Below are positions 20,377-32,470 of a DNA stretch of 64,000 bases, piece after piece (the stretch's first letter is position 1; each line of letters begins with the position of its first letter). The position numbers and the translations under genes were made by a program. Under the pieces are notes generated by a model. It ran no database searches, was not told the origin of the DNA, and was given only the letters and a program-made list of their open reading frames with translations. This stretch comes from Setoptus koraiensis (lineage: Eukaryota; Arthropoda): assembly GCA_048013815.1 (NCBI GenBank), contig CM106586.1:14880001-14944000 (forward strand), in the 5' to 3' direction.

Positions 20377-21360
20377 GGTGCTTTGGCTGACGTTGTGGCA
20401 TTAAAATTACTGATTAATTAAAGAATTGAGTAATGCGATTCTCGATGCAATTTGACTGTCTGTTTGGGTGTCTCATTGGCTGGCTGCGGCAAATTTTCAA
20501 TTCGTTGTTTTCAATCAACTATTGTACTATATTTGTTATATCAATTGTCTTATATTATTGTTGCCTGTCCACTCGGTGGTGCACAATCTACTCACACGGA
20601 TCTTATGTGGCGCTGATTAATTGGATACACTCATTATTCTAATGATTCCAGTGAGCTGGATCGGGTGCTAGGTGTTGGTCGCGAGCAAGCGGATCGTTGT
20701 GCAAATGGTGGCATTGTTGTTCGACTACCACAGATCATCGCTCGTCATTTGCGCTCGATATGAGGGCGCCCAAACATCGAGTCGCAAACACCAAACTTAC
20801 GTAACAGTTTGACACCCGCTCGCTTGCCGATAATGAGACAGGAGCATCTTCAAGCGGACGAAAAGGGCGACAAGAGCGACAAGAGCAACAAGAGCGACAA
20901 GAGCGCAAGAGAGAAAGAGTGAAAATTGTGAAATTGTGAAAATTGTCACCTAAACTACACGACCAATCTCGGTCTAGATCAATCGATTGTGTGTCATTAT
21001 GCCGTTATATCATGCCGGCGAGCGGAAACCGGCTCGGCTGATATTAGTGAAAAAAAAGCTCTTTCACTTTTATATCGCCCATTACATGGACGGTGAGTCA
21101 GTCATCGCTGACAGCCGCTGAGTGGGTGTCGGCCGCCAGGTGTCAAAGGCAACCGCTAGGTTAATTGGTATGTGCTCACCGATAAAGGAAGATTCCTTTG
21201 GCGCCTGTTATAATTATTACGTAATAATAATATGTAACCGTGAGCGATTGTTTCCGAAATCGTTCAGAAACAAGCCTGCTCGTCAGTCGGTTTGGCAGGC
21301 TCAAAAACGTGTGCTCGACACGAAGGCCTAGGTGTCGACAGGCCGATTGCCTACGGTTGA

Positions 21361-21405
21361 GAATGGCGGCTGCGAATGGCGGTTGCGAATGGCGGTTGCG
21401 AATGC
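21361..21405. repeat. Minisatellite, 13-bp unit
   Basis: About three and a half copies of GAATGGCGGTTGC. Confidence 0.85.
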
Positions 21406-22141
21406 CGGAAAGCGTCAGACGGGCTGTGTGCAAGCCGGGCAAGAGCAACAGGTTGCTCGGGAGCCGCTGTTGGCGGGCCGCTGCGGCGGCCCGCCTGAGG
21501 GCCCGTCGAGAGGTAAGCGCCGCTCGCAGCGGCATAACACTGGCAACGGCCCGCACCGGCACAAATCGCACTTGCCACAGCGCCATTCAGTGTGACACGC
21601 CTCGGCGGACCGGATGTCGAATTGGCGTGGCGGATTGTAGCGGACAATAACGGATCGGCATGTCGGATAATAACGGTCGGGCGGAAGTCTCGGAAATGCG
21701 TAGAGAGGAGGGCGGAATTGGGCAGCCGAGGCGCCGTCATCAGCTGAGCGGATATGCGTGCATGGGCTCGTCGTGAGTGCGCCCACCAGTCGATACTGGT
21801 GCCCACTTGGGGCGCCACCGGCGGCCGTAATTTTGTTGTCATGAGCACTACAAAGCGAGACCGTCCCTGTGACCGTGTTACAACATCATATAGAGCCCTC
21901 TATGACATCATGACGCGCGTTACGAGGGAACGCTTCGAAATGGGGCCCCCGGAGCGTGCAGCGGGCCATACAGCGGCTTGGCCGGTGTGGCCGATGAATG
22001 GTTGCCCGTGGCAACGCGTGGCCCGATCGCAAACAATAGCTGTCGATGAATAATTGCGTCCAACACACACGACAGTCGATAGACACGCTCAAGTGAGTTT
22101 GCGGTGGCTTCGTTTTCGTTGCAGTTGGCGGTGCGCTGTTC

Positions 22142-22142
22142 G

Positions 22143-22185
<43 letters not shown>

Positions 22186-22200
22186 TGTTCTCTGTTCTCT
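22142..22200. repeat. Minisatellite, 7-bp unit CCGTTCT
   Basis: About eight tandem copies, the last ones CTGTTCT. It is followed at once by a second, unrelated 7-bp array. Confidence 0.9.
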
Positions 22201-22207
22201 GGCTCGT

Positions 22208-22238
22208 GGCAACTGGCAACTGGCAACTGGCAACTGGA
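22208..22238. repeat. Minisatellite, 7-bp unit GGCAACT
   Basis: Four tandem copies directly downstream of the CCGTTCT array. Confidence 0.9.
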
Positions 22239-22798
22239 AACTCGCAACTGGAAAATTCAGAGAGCGAGAGAACCCGTTACGTGGTTAGCCGGTTGCATAA
22301 TGCGTGCATGTGTGACAGACACACTTAAGTGGCAATAATAACAGCATTCGGGCACTCGCCAGAAGCGGTTGCCAGTGGCAACCGGCACTGGCGATCGGCG
22401 CCCAAGTCACACGCCAATGGCCAGCCGCCGATATTTAGCCACCGATATATAAACATAAATATGTTATTGTTGTTATTTTTCATTTGGCAATATCTCTTGT
22501 GTTTATTATTAATATTCTGCGGCTGGCATTGTTTGTGGACAGCACGGGCCCACTGTCGCAACGCTGGCCCCCTCACACTGGCGCATTATTTTAATTTGTA
22601 TTATATAACCGGGGCGATTGTTTTTCAATTCTGATTAATATTTATATATTTATATTTGGTCTGATATATAAATATATACGTTTGTACGTTTGTGGTGCGA
22701 GCGTGAGAATGGGCAACTAGCAGGCGGTTGCAGTGATGACAACAGTAATGATGATCGCTGCCGCCGTTGTTGTCGTGCCGCGACAACTGCCACCGTCT

Positions 22799-22897
22799 GC
22801 ACACACACACACGCACACACTGCCGGAGTACGACACACACGCACACACTGCCGGAGTACGACACACACACACACACACACTGCTGAAGTACGACACA
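22799..22897. repeat. Compound (CA)n repeat
   Basis: Three higher-order units, each (CA)n followed by CTGCCGGAGTACGA or a near copy. Confidence 0.9.
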
Positions 22898-23384
22898 TGT
22901 TATGTAAGAGTGCGACGAAACAGCATACGGCACCAAACAAAGAACCACGAAACAATCGATCGGTAAAACAATCGAGGGGCCAACAACGACGACTGGCGCT
23001 AATTTATATTCATTGGGCGATATTCATTCGCCACACGATATGTCGGCTCGCCAAGCTCATTTGGCCTGTTGGCCTCATTCGTGGGCAGCTCGTTTTATTT
23101 GTTGTTGTTGTTGTCGTTTATTTGTAGGCACATTTGTGAGCGCATTGGCACACACGAAACAAGCGCCAAGTACGCCTCTATGTGCCAACACTGGCAACAT
23201 TTGACTGGCTTGCCGAGGGGGCCCCTCGACTCGAGAGTGTCGACTGGCGCTGAACGTCAGATAATTGTAATTTATAATAATTATTTATTTTGATTTTGTC
23301 GCTCATTGGGCGCAAACAGCTAATGTGCGTACAACAAATCGGTAACCATGCCAACTTGATCCGTTGCCACGCTCTAGCCACTAG

Positions 23385-23465
23385 CTCCAATCGCTGGCTC
23401 CAATCGCTGGCTCCAATCGCTGGCTCCAATCGCTGGCTCCAATCGCTGGCTCCAATCGCTGGCTG
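23385..23465. repeat. Minisatellite, 13-bp unit TCCAATCGCTGGC
   Basis: About six almost perfect copies. Confidence 0.95.
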
Positions 23466-24302
23466 CGGTCGCTAGAGTCCGGCGGTCGCCGAGCCCGTGG
23501 CCGACGAGAAACGCGCAGTGACGCAAGATACACAATGATAAACGGTGATGGGAGAAGCGACAGGTACGTTTATACGTTGTACAGACACGGTTACATAATG
23601 GCGTCTGTGTGGTCGGGCGACACATCCTAATTAATGGGCCCATGATTGGTGATGATGGGGCGACGATGCTAATTGTTGACGGTTGTGTCCTTTTTCTCTG
23701 GCACTCAAGAAGCCACGATATTTTTAAAAATCTGATTGGTCGCCGGCAGAGCCGCACAGCCACACAAATTGCCACACATTGGTGTTGTGGTTGCGGGTGC
23801 AACTCGACTAGTGGACGGCGTTCGCAACTAAATTGTGTGTCCAGTTTACGCGTAACAATACGCCCAACTGGCCCACAGAAAAATCGCGACCATAGTGCCG
23901 GCCGAAATCGGTTACAAGTTGCCCCCCCACCGCCGCGTTGTGTGTGTGTACTGCGGGCCTTGGGCGACTTGCTCAAATCAATCGGTGAATTCTTCCAGTG
24001 CCAAGGAATCAAGGAACAACGGGCGCTTGTTTGTTGTTGCGGGTTGTTGGCCGGCCGGCCGGCCGGGCGTCGTTTTGGGGTGTCTCGCGTCGTTTTGGGG
24101 TGTCGGCGTTTCGCGGTGTCGCGCCGGGTCGCTTGTAGGGTGAGATGATACACAAAGACGGACGTAGAAACAGAGGGCTGGTTACAGAATTGTTTTACTC
24201 GGGCTGCTGCCTGCGACTCATGCGACGGCGAGCACTTACCTGTTGTGGGCCGCCGATCATTACGATCGTCATTACATAACCGACGGTGGCAAGCGGCGAG
24301 AC

Positions 24303-24442
24303 TGAACATTTCAGAATTGAACTGAACAGTTCAGAATTGAACTGAAAATTCAGAATTGAACTGAAAATTCAAAATTGAACTGAAAATTCAGAATTGAACT
24401 GAAATCTCAGAATTGAACTGAACATTTCAGAATTGAAACTGA
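24303..24442. repeat. Minisatellite, ~20-bp unit CAGAATTGAACTGAAAATT
   Basis: About seven copies with small changes. Each unit holds a partial palindrome (TTCAGAATTGAACTGAA). Confidence 0.95.
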
Positions 24443-24633
24443 CTTGTGAAATAAAACAAAATACTCACTGTTGAATACTCACCGCGATACAGGGCGATTT
24501 TGAGTGCGCTGCCTTAATTAAGTCACAGGTTGAACTCACGCTGCCGCCGGCGGCCGATCGGTGATCGAGTGCGATCACGGCATGAGCTGTGTCTTTTCGC
24601 TGTCTCTGTCGCTGCTCGCCGACTGGCGCTCGC

Positions 24634-24680
24634 CACCATCCGATCACCATCCGATCACCGTCCGATCACCGTCCGATATC
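24634..24680. repeat. Minisatellite, ~11-bp unit CCGATCACCRT
   Basis: About four copies. Confidence 0.85.
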
Positions 24681-25432
24681 GACGGCGGCAATGGCAGTGT
24701 CGACAGCATCGACACGCCAACATATCGACACAAATCGACGGTTCACGGCAATCGATCGGCATTTTACATTGGGTGTGCTCGCAATTAATTATTGGCCTCG
24801 CCAATTAGCTGACTGCGGTGACTTGTGGCGAATTGTGGTGAATTATGGCTCGCTGAAACGATTGTTGAACCACAAACAAGCCAAAGCTGCAACGTTGCAC
24901 TCCGTCTGGCTGGCTGGCTAGGCAACAATCAGCAGCTGTTTGTTGTTGCGCTGTTTGTTCGTGTGAATGAGTTTGTGTGCCAATGCTGCTGCTGCTGCTG
25001 TCAGAATATTATTGGTGCTCGTTACATAACTAGACTCACTTGTCAGTCTAGTAGACTGGCTCACACAATGATGTGTGATTGTTGTTGTGTCAAGTAATTC
25101 CTTGTCGTCGCCGTCGTCGTCGCCGTCGTCGTTGTTGTTGTCGCTGTTGTTGTTTCTGTTGTTGTTGTGTCAAACTGTGTGTGTGTGTGTGCTCTTTGTT
25201 CAACAAACTTTGTTGTGTGTCCGCCGCCGTTCAACAACCGACAACCACTGGCCCGTTTCGCGGCGTGTCTCTCGCGTATCACTGTTAGCGGTTCGAATGT
25301 CTCTCCAAATCTCTTATGTAACCTCACTCTTGCGCGCCGTCCCGTGCATCGGCCAGCGCGATTTGTGCCGCCGGCCTGTCGGCCAGTCCATTGGGCATGC
25401 GTCCGGCCCGATACCGCGACACTGCGACACCG

Positions 25433-25488
25433 CGATACGCCGATACGCCGATACGCCGATACGCCGATACGCCGATATGCCGATACTG
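25433..25488. repeat. Minisatellite, 8-bp unit CGATACGC
   Basis: About seven copies. It creates long repetitive open frames (RYADTPI) that are not genes. Confidence 0.95.
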
Positions 25489-25843
25489 CGCCATCGGGAC
25501 CCCGATCGCGCAACCATCGCCCGAATATACCTGTGCGTGCTCTACCTGTGCATGTTCGTGTTGCTTGCGCACGGTTGGGCCCGTTCGCACAACGCTCACA
25601 CTCGAAACACGATTCACATGGCGCAACAATATTGTCGATATTGTGCGCAAATCATCCACGTTACGTAACGCACAGTTGTGAGACGATTGTCACACTATTG
25701 TGCGTGCAGTGGCAACTGACTCAGCACTCATCAATGTCGGCCATTGCTGGTCGCACTTGCTGGCTGGAAAATATTGCTGTTGCGCAACAGCACACACTGC
25801 AACTGTGTGCCGGCAACATGTTGTTGCAATATCCACGAGTTAC

Positions 25844-25890
25844 ATGATGCTTAAATGATGCTCAAATGATGCTTAAATGATGCTTAAACA
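25844..25890. repeat. Minisatellite, 11-bp unit ATGATGCTTAA
   Basis: About four copies. Confidence 0.9.
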
Positions 25891-26157
25891 GCCATACGGC
25901 ACCGTTGCGCAACGGTGCGATATGGCAACACGGCTGAACAGGGCCAGAACTGGCCTGAACTGCGCTGTGCGCATGTAAGCGGTCACTTGACCACTCGATA
26001 TGGCACAGGTGAGCTATGGCTGAGATGTGGCTAGCACGTCAATCTCACGTCATTGTCAGTGTTGTTGTCAATGTTGCTGTTGATGGGATCGTTTCGCCGA
26101 TTGACATTGTGGGCACGCTCAAACGCTGTGCGTGCCCACAATGCGCTCGCGATCGTT

Positions 26158-26222
26158 ATCGGACACTCGTTATCGGATAATCGCTGGCGGATAATCGCTG
26201 GCGGATAATCGTTAGCGGATAA
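26158..26222. repeat. Minisatellite, ~15-bp unit CGGATAATCGCTGG
   Basis: About four copies, next to the 21-bp array that follows. Confidence 0.85.
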
Positions 26223-26237
26223 TGTGCGCCACGGGGC

Positions 26238-26321
26238 GCATGCCGCTCATGAGTAAATGCATGCCGCTCATGAGTAAATGCATGCCGCTCATGAGTAAAT
26301 GCATGCCGCTCATGAGTAAAT
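26238..26321. repeat. Minisatellite, 21-bp unit, four perfect copies
   Basis: Unit GCATGCCGCTCATGAGTAAA plus T. Complete identity of the copies suggests recent expansion. Confidence 0.95.
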
Positions 26322-27432
26322 AAATCACAGTTCCAATCATCATGCTCACAGTTGATATGCCCACAATTATGCTCGTGCAATGGGCGCCCGCGAGCGGATA
26401 GTCGGATGGTCGGATAGTTTGTTCTGTTGTGGGCACTTGTTGGTGTTGGTGTAACTGTAATTGTGGTAATTGCGCGCTGTTGTGATTTATGCTTTTTCTT
26501 GATTGGTTGCGATTGCTCAAGCGGACGCTTCGAGATAATTGGCACACTTAGCGGCGGCCGTTTGTGGCGGTGCCCAGGTAACACAAGCAGGCAAACAAAC
26601 AACAAGCAAACAGCAAGCAAACAAACAACGATGAGTGGTACTCGTCGCCCGCTAATAGCACCAGAGAAGCCACGGAAATCAATCAATGTGTTAGTGCGCT
26701 TGCTAATAGTCGCTTTAGCAGCCGTCGCTCATGCAATCGCTAATTATTAATTAATTATTATTATTATCGCCAACAATGTGCCGCCGCGGCCACAAATCAA
26801 CAATTATGCTGGCATCATGGTAATTAACACCATTTAATTAGCACTGTGGCGTCGTGCATTGCATACACGACGGTGCATCACGTATTGGTGATATGCGTCG
26901 ATATTATACTAGTAGTGTGCTTGATAATGCTCGTAATTGATTGATCTGTCGGCCGGCCAATGAGTTTGGCGCGACGCTCTTTGGCATGGTCAGTGGTTCA
27001 AGTGGTCATCGCTTTAATTAATGTTAATCTTAATTTAAATAATGGGCGCAAATTGATGAGCGCGACTGAGTTGTTCTATTTCGCAAACGCGCGTATTTAC
27101 CGTGAATTCTACCAGTGCCATTTAAGGCAGCGAGAAGTGATTGTGCTGCTGCTGCCGCTTGATTTTGCTGCCGCTTCATTGTGCTGCCAGTGGTCAAACC
27201 GCCCAACAATCAACCGCCAATTAATCAGCCGCTAATTGATCAGCTGCTAATTGATTAGCCGCTAATTAATCGGCGTGTCAGTGATTTGCGCTGCCTGGCA
27301 CCGCTTTGTGCTGACTCGGGTAACGGCTCGCGCGCCGCATTGCGCAATCAACAAACAATAAATCTTGGTGCGGCAACAAGTTCAATTAACAATTGTAAGT
27401 GCGCCGTCGATGTGAGATGTTGGCTTCTTGCG

Positions 27433-27493
27433 CTTGCATTGGTGTTTGCATTGGTGTTTGCATTGGTGTTTGCATTGGTGTTTGCATTGGTGT
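27433..27493. repeat. Minisatellite, 12-bp unit TTTGCATTGGTG
   Basis: Five copies, nearly perfect. Confidence 0.95.
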
Positions 27494-27888
27494 CGCTGGC
27501 GTCGGTCGTGTCGGTGTTGTGCCAGTTGCGCCAATTGCGCCAATCGCGCCTGTTGCGCCTGTTGCGCCGCTTGGCGACCCGCTGCGTGGCACACAATTAC
27601 ATAGTTACATAATAGTTGATGCAAGTCGCCGATGAGAGGGCACCCGCTGCGTGGCGACCAGTTGAGCTTGTTGCTGCTGCTGACCTGTTGCTGGTTGCCT
27701 GTGCACTGTTGACACTGTCAGCTGGTCAGCTGGTCAGTTGATGGTGATTACGTTTGATTAGTGATTGCGTTCGATTAGTGATTGTGACTGCACTGCTGAT
27801 TGTGGCAAATATCATCGTCACATTTGTCTTGTTTGCTTACTGTTTGCTGGCGCGTTTGCGATTCACCCGCAACCCGCAACCTGTAGCT

Positions 27889-28050
27889 GCTGTTTGACTG
27901 CATCGACTGTCGCTGTTTGACTGCATCGACTGTCGCTGTCTGACTGCATCGACTGTCGCTGTTTGAATGCATCGACTGTTGTTGTCTGACTGTGTCGACT
28001 GATTTTGTCGTCTGACTGCATCCACTGATGTTGCTGTTGGACTGTATCGA
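27889..28050. repeat. Minisatellite, ~24-bp unit with core GCATCGACTGTCGCTG
   Basis: Six or more diverged copies. Confidence 0.85.
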
Positions 28051-28555
28051 GTGTCGCTGTCGGCGATGTTGACTGTCGCCGGGCTCGACTCGGAATGACA
28101 GCCAGTGGCCACTGATCGACGAAATGATACATTCTCTTGTTGTCTTGTTGTCTTCTTCTGTCTTGCTGCGCGCTCTGTCTGTTTGTTGCGCAATTTTGTC
28201 ATCTGAGCGCCGTCCGACGAGTGTCATCTTCGCTTGCGCAATCTTCTCTCACACACGTCAACCGATCGCGTCGATCGGCGTCGATCGCCGCTGTCGCGTC
28301 GGCTTTGGTTGTTGCTCGGGTTGTTGCTTCGACTGTCGCTTGGCTTGCCGATGTCGCTGTTGTTGTCGGTGTTGTTGTCGCTGTTGTTGTCGCTGCTGGT
28401 TCGGCTGTCGCTTGTTGTTGTCGCTGCTGGCGCGCCGATCGCCGATTGATCGACCGATCAATCTGGCCACTAAACAACAAGTGCTGGCTTCTTCTTTTTG
28501 ACTTATTCTCCGCTCCACTCGGCGCTTGCAACTCGCAACTTGCGACTCACAACTT

Positions 28556-29018
28556 GTGTGTGTGTGTGTGTGTCTCGCAACCTTGGCACAGCCTCGGTCG
28601 CCATAACTGACACCGTCACTCTCTGACAGCGAGTCGCTGTTGTGGCAACAACACTGTTGCTGCTGCAACAGTGTGCGACTCGTCTACACACACACACACA
28701 CACACACTCACAACAACAGCAGCAACAACAGCATCAACAGCAACAACAACAACAACAACAATCGCAACACACAACAATAGTTACACCTGTGCGCGTAGCT
28801 CCAGTGCGCAGCTACATTGGCGCCACCTACACCTGCCGGCGAATTGTTAGTGTACTATTGTTGCATGCATTGTCGTGTGCACCTCATCTTGCTATCTGGT
28901 GCACGGTGCACTGGCCGCTGTTGCTGGCCTGTCTTATGTGAGCATAAGTTGCATCACAAAAGTTGCATCACAGCCATTGTGGCACACAATGTGTGTGTGT
29001 GTGTGTGTGTGTGTACAC
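28556..29018. repeat. Group of GT, CA and CAA microsatellites
   Basis: (GT)n at about 28556-28573, (CA)n at about 28685-28708 followed by (CAA/CAG)n to about 28760, and (GT)n at about 28990-29015. Confidence 0.85.
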
Positions 29019-29172
29019 TGTGTTTACCTGTTGTGTCTTGTTACCTCTGGTCAGCAGTGTCTGCTGTTGCGGGTCTGCTGTTGCCAGTCTGCACCATGCA
29101 CCGTCTGCATGCACCGAGTGGACGACTCGCAAACCAACTGGCGCAACCCGCAACTGCAGTCAGCATCGTGTG

Positions 29173-29591
29173 TTATGTAAGTATTATTAGGTAGGTATTA
29201 TGTAATACTTACACACTACATAAACAGTGCACTTGCGTATGATATGTGCGACACTTGGCTCGTTCAATGCTTGGCTCACAATAATTGTAATACGATTGCT
29301 ACAATGTTAAACGAAATGACCAACTGGACAGAGTGTTGCGTAACACACTCTACGTAACACACAGGCTTGTTGCGCAATGTTACGCAGCGCGGACAAGCGG
29401 ACAGGCCGATTAAACTGTGCAAACTGGGCTCTGTTTACTGTTGCGCAATCATGAAGCGCTGGCATGTTGAGCTCGCTGGCATGCTGAGGCTTGCTGACAA
29501 TTGCGCAACGATGGCCGTCGTCAGGTGAGCGTCGCCAAACGAAGCGGCGCTGACGTCGCCGACGTTGCTTGTGTGAGAATCGGTTGCGCAA
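29173..29591. promoter_or_regulatory. Dense cluster of C/EBP- and PAR-bZIP-type palindromes
   Basis: Seven 8-mers of the form TTRYRYAA in 419 bases: TTATGTAA at 29173 and 29198, TTGCGTAA at 29336, and TTGCGCAA at 29370, 29441, 29501 and 29584. Known optimal sites for C/EBP (ATTGCGCAAT) and PAR-bZIP/E4BP4/Vrille factors (TTACGTAA, TTATGTAA) have this form. A role as an enhancer is inference. The nearest confident coding exon lies over 4 kb away. Confidence 0.45.
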
Positions 29592-30288
29592 TGACTGACA
29601 ATTGTCAGTGTGACTCGCAGCTCGCTTGTCGGCGGCATCGGGCGCGCCAGCGGAGCTGCGCGACGCGACTGCGCCGCAAACAATCGAGTGGCCGCCGACG
29701 CTGCGAGTCGCCACTGACACCGCCATCGAACCAACGAAATCGCCGGCGTCCGCCCGAGTCGCGTCCATTGCTCACCTGTTGCCGGGCCGGCGGGCGCAGC
29801 GGCCAGTCGGGCACAGACGCGGCGGCCTGCGGCCGACGCAGTCGCCGGCCAGGCGAGTGGACGCGCCGAGAGTCGCCGGCAAACCGACGGCGCATAGAGA
29901 CTCTATGACACGGAGCACATCTGACTGTCGCTCCATGCCACGGAGACTCTATGACAGAGCCGGTGCACCGAATGGTCGCACAATGGTCGCGCAATCGCCG
30001 CGCAATTGCCGCGGAATTGCCGCGGAATTGCCGCGGAATCGCCGCGCAGTGGCCGCGCAATGGAGAGAGTGCGTGAGTTTCGTCATGCTTGGCTCGCTTG
30101 CAAATGTCGCAACGCTTGGTTCAATGCCAGCCGGACGTCGTCCCATGGACGCAACAATGTAATTTGTCAATTCAATGGCCGCCTCTGGCCGCTTCTCACA
30201 ATGCGTCGGTTGTCGATGCGCGCAGCAGCGTCGGCGCTCGGTTCGCTCGGCCGCTCCGAATCGAGAATCGCGGATCGCGGGTTGCGAG

Positions 30289-30420
30289 TCCAGAATCGCG
30301 AATCCAGAATCGCGAATCCAGAATCGCGAATCCAGAATCGCGAATCCAGAATCGCGAATCCAGAATCGCGAATACAGAATCGCGAATACAGAATCGCGAA
30401 TACAGAATCGCGAATCCAGA
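30289..30420. repeat. Minisatellite, 14-bp unit CCAGAATCGCGAAT
   Basis: About nine and a half nearly perfect copies; three late units carry a C-to-A change (TACAGAATCG). Confidence 0.95.
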
Positions 30421-31264
30421 AGCGAATGGCGAGAGTTCAGAAGCGAGGGCGACACTGGCCGCCGAACAGTGTTCTCGAACGAGTCGGAATGTTCTCGCAT
30501 CGAGCGGCATCGTGTGCCCGTTGCAGCGCCGCGTCCGCCGCCCGCCGCCCACTGCCCACCGCCAATTGCCCGGCGCACAAGCGTGAGCTGTCACTGTCGA
30601 ACAGTCGCCAGTGGTACTTTTCTGCTCGTTCTTCGCCTCTCTTCGCTATTGGCCGTTCTCACTAGCTTCTTAGCGAACTTCTTAGCGTTCGTGGCCGGCG
30701 CTCGCCCGTTCTCGCCCACTTGGCCGCTCGTCTACCTGGCACCTGTGCGCCGCTGTCCGGCGGTCGCCGCGCCGCTCAATTGTTCGGCTGCGGCCCCATA
30801 TTCGCGGCGTCCGCGCCGTCCGAGGCACCCGACGCGCTCGGAGGCGCGAGTGGGCGCCAGTATGTCGCGCAAACGGTCGCTCGGCCGGCACGCAGCGTGT
30901 CTCGCCGCGGCGGCACCGACAGGCGGCACCGACGGGCGACATCGACGGGCGGCCGGTCGCCTGCGGGATGAGCGCCCGAACAATCGATCGCTGGCGGAAC
31001 TGATCCAGTTGCGCAGCGACAACAAAAGACAGGCAACAGGTAACGCGCCGGGCCTGCGACTCGGCCGGTGCCAATTAAATGTTGCCACTGGATAGCGCCA
31101 CTGGCGACGCGACAATATGAGCCGGCCCGAGCGCGGTGCGGGCGACACACGGCAGCCACTAACAAGACACTAACAGACAGCGTGCGCTCGGCATCGAGCA
31201 ACGACCGCGGGCCGGGCAAGGCCACGCGGCCGGCCGGGCCGCGGACGACGGGCAGCCAGCGGAG

Positions 31265-31338
31265 CCCGCGAACGACGAGAAGCCCGCAAACGACGAGAAG
31301 CCCGCGAACGACGAGAAGCCCGCGAACGACGAGAAGCC
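31265..31338. repeat. Minisatellite, 18-bp unit CCCGCGAACGACGAGAAG
   Basis: Four copies, then a degenerate GA-rich tail to about 31430. Confidence 0.9.
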
Positions 31339-32190
31339 CGAGCAGCCCGAGAACGGCGAGCAGCCAGAGAAAGACGAGAACGGCAAGAACGACGAGAACG
31401 GAGAGAACGACGGGAAAGAAGAGAACGGCGAGCGGCGCTGGTTGTTATTGAATAACAACTTTAACGCTTCAATACGTCGCAATGGGTCGCGACGCGCAAC
31501 ACGGCAATCGATACCGGCGACAGTGACGCTGGCGACGCATCGCCAGCGCCGACCAATCGCAACGCCGCCGCCGACACGCCAGACACAATGCCTTTGGCTC
31601 GTTGCACAACGCTCACCTGTGGCCGGCTCACCTGTCGCGGGCTCACCTGTCGCCTGCGTCCAGTGGCTTGTGTGCATCGCGCGCATCGTGCGTCTCGGGT
31701 GTCGGCCTGTGCGTCGGCCCGCTCGCCATCTATCACACCGCCGACTGACAGTGCCCGACCGACAGTGTCCGAGCGACTGTGTCCGAGTGACGCATCAGCC
31801 GGCTCAGTCGCTGCCGTAAGCTCGACAAGAGCGACCGGACACAGCGATGCTTGCGCAACCGGAACACACGCTTACACACGCATGATTAGAAAAACAAAAA
31901 CTCCGATGGGAAGACGCAACGCGAAACAATGTCGCTCATGTCGCCTCACATTTACCTGCGCGCCGGTGTGTGCCATCGCCAATTAAATCGTGTCCGGCCA
32001 GCCAATGTGTCGCTTCGTGTCACTTGGCCCGCATCATTTTGTCATCGTCGATGGGCCGACGCTAATTAATTCTTTGTCATTGCTCTGTCGCACGCTCATC
32101 GGCTGGCCTCTGGCCAACGCCGCTCGTCGCAAACAATCGCCGCTCAACGCTTGCTTGTGTGTCCGCCAGTCGCACAATCGCAAGACCATC

Positions 32191-32259
32191 GGTCAGCCGG
32201 CGCGAGCATCGTCGGTCGGCCGGCGCGAGCGTCGTCGGTCGGCCGGCGCGAGCGTCATC
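32191..32259. repeat. Minisatellite, 23-bp unit with core CGGCGCGAGCGTCGTC
   Basis: Three copies. Confidence 0.85.
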
Positions 32260-32390
32260 GGTCAGCGTGATGCTCGCGTCGCTGAGTGATTGTCGTCGAG
32301 CCGCCTGACTCAATTGATCTAATCTAAAGTGACTAATACCAGACTCGTTGGCCATTGGTGCAACTCTCGTCTATGGCCTTCACTATGTAT

Positions 32391-32470
32391 ACTTGACCAT
32401 ATTCACTTGACCATATACGCTTGACCATATAGGCTTGACCATATACGCTTGACCATATATGCTTGACCAT
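32391..32470. repeat. Minisatellite, 14-bp unit CTTGACCATATACG
   Basis: Just under six copies. Confidence 0.95.

Noticed and set aside
25300-25850. Long plus-strand frames with RYADTPI repeats
   Set aside because: Driven by the 8-bp CGATACGC array, which is open in several frames on both strands.
30289-30420. Regularly spaced short repeats resembling a CRISPR array
   Set aside because: The 14-bp units are contiguous with no unique spacers, in a eukaryotic context; it is a minisatellite.
29600-31450. Several overlapping 150-300 residue frames in GC-rich repeats
   Set aside because: Mutually overlapping on both strands, R/A/S-rich, no domain or splice consistency.
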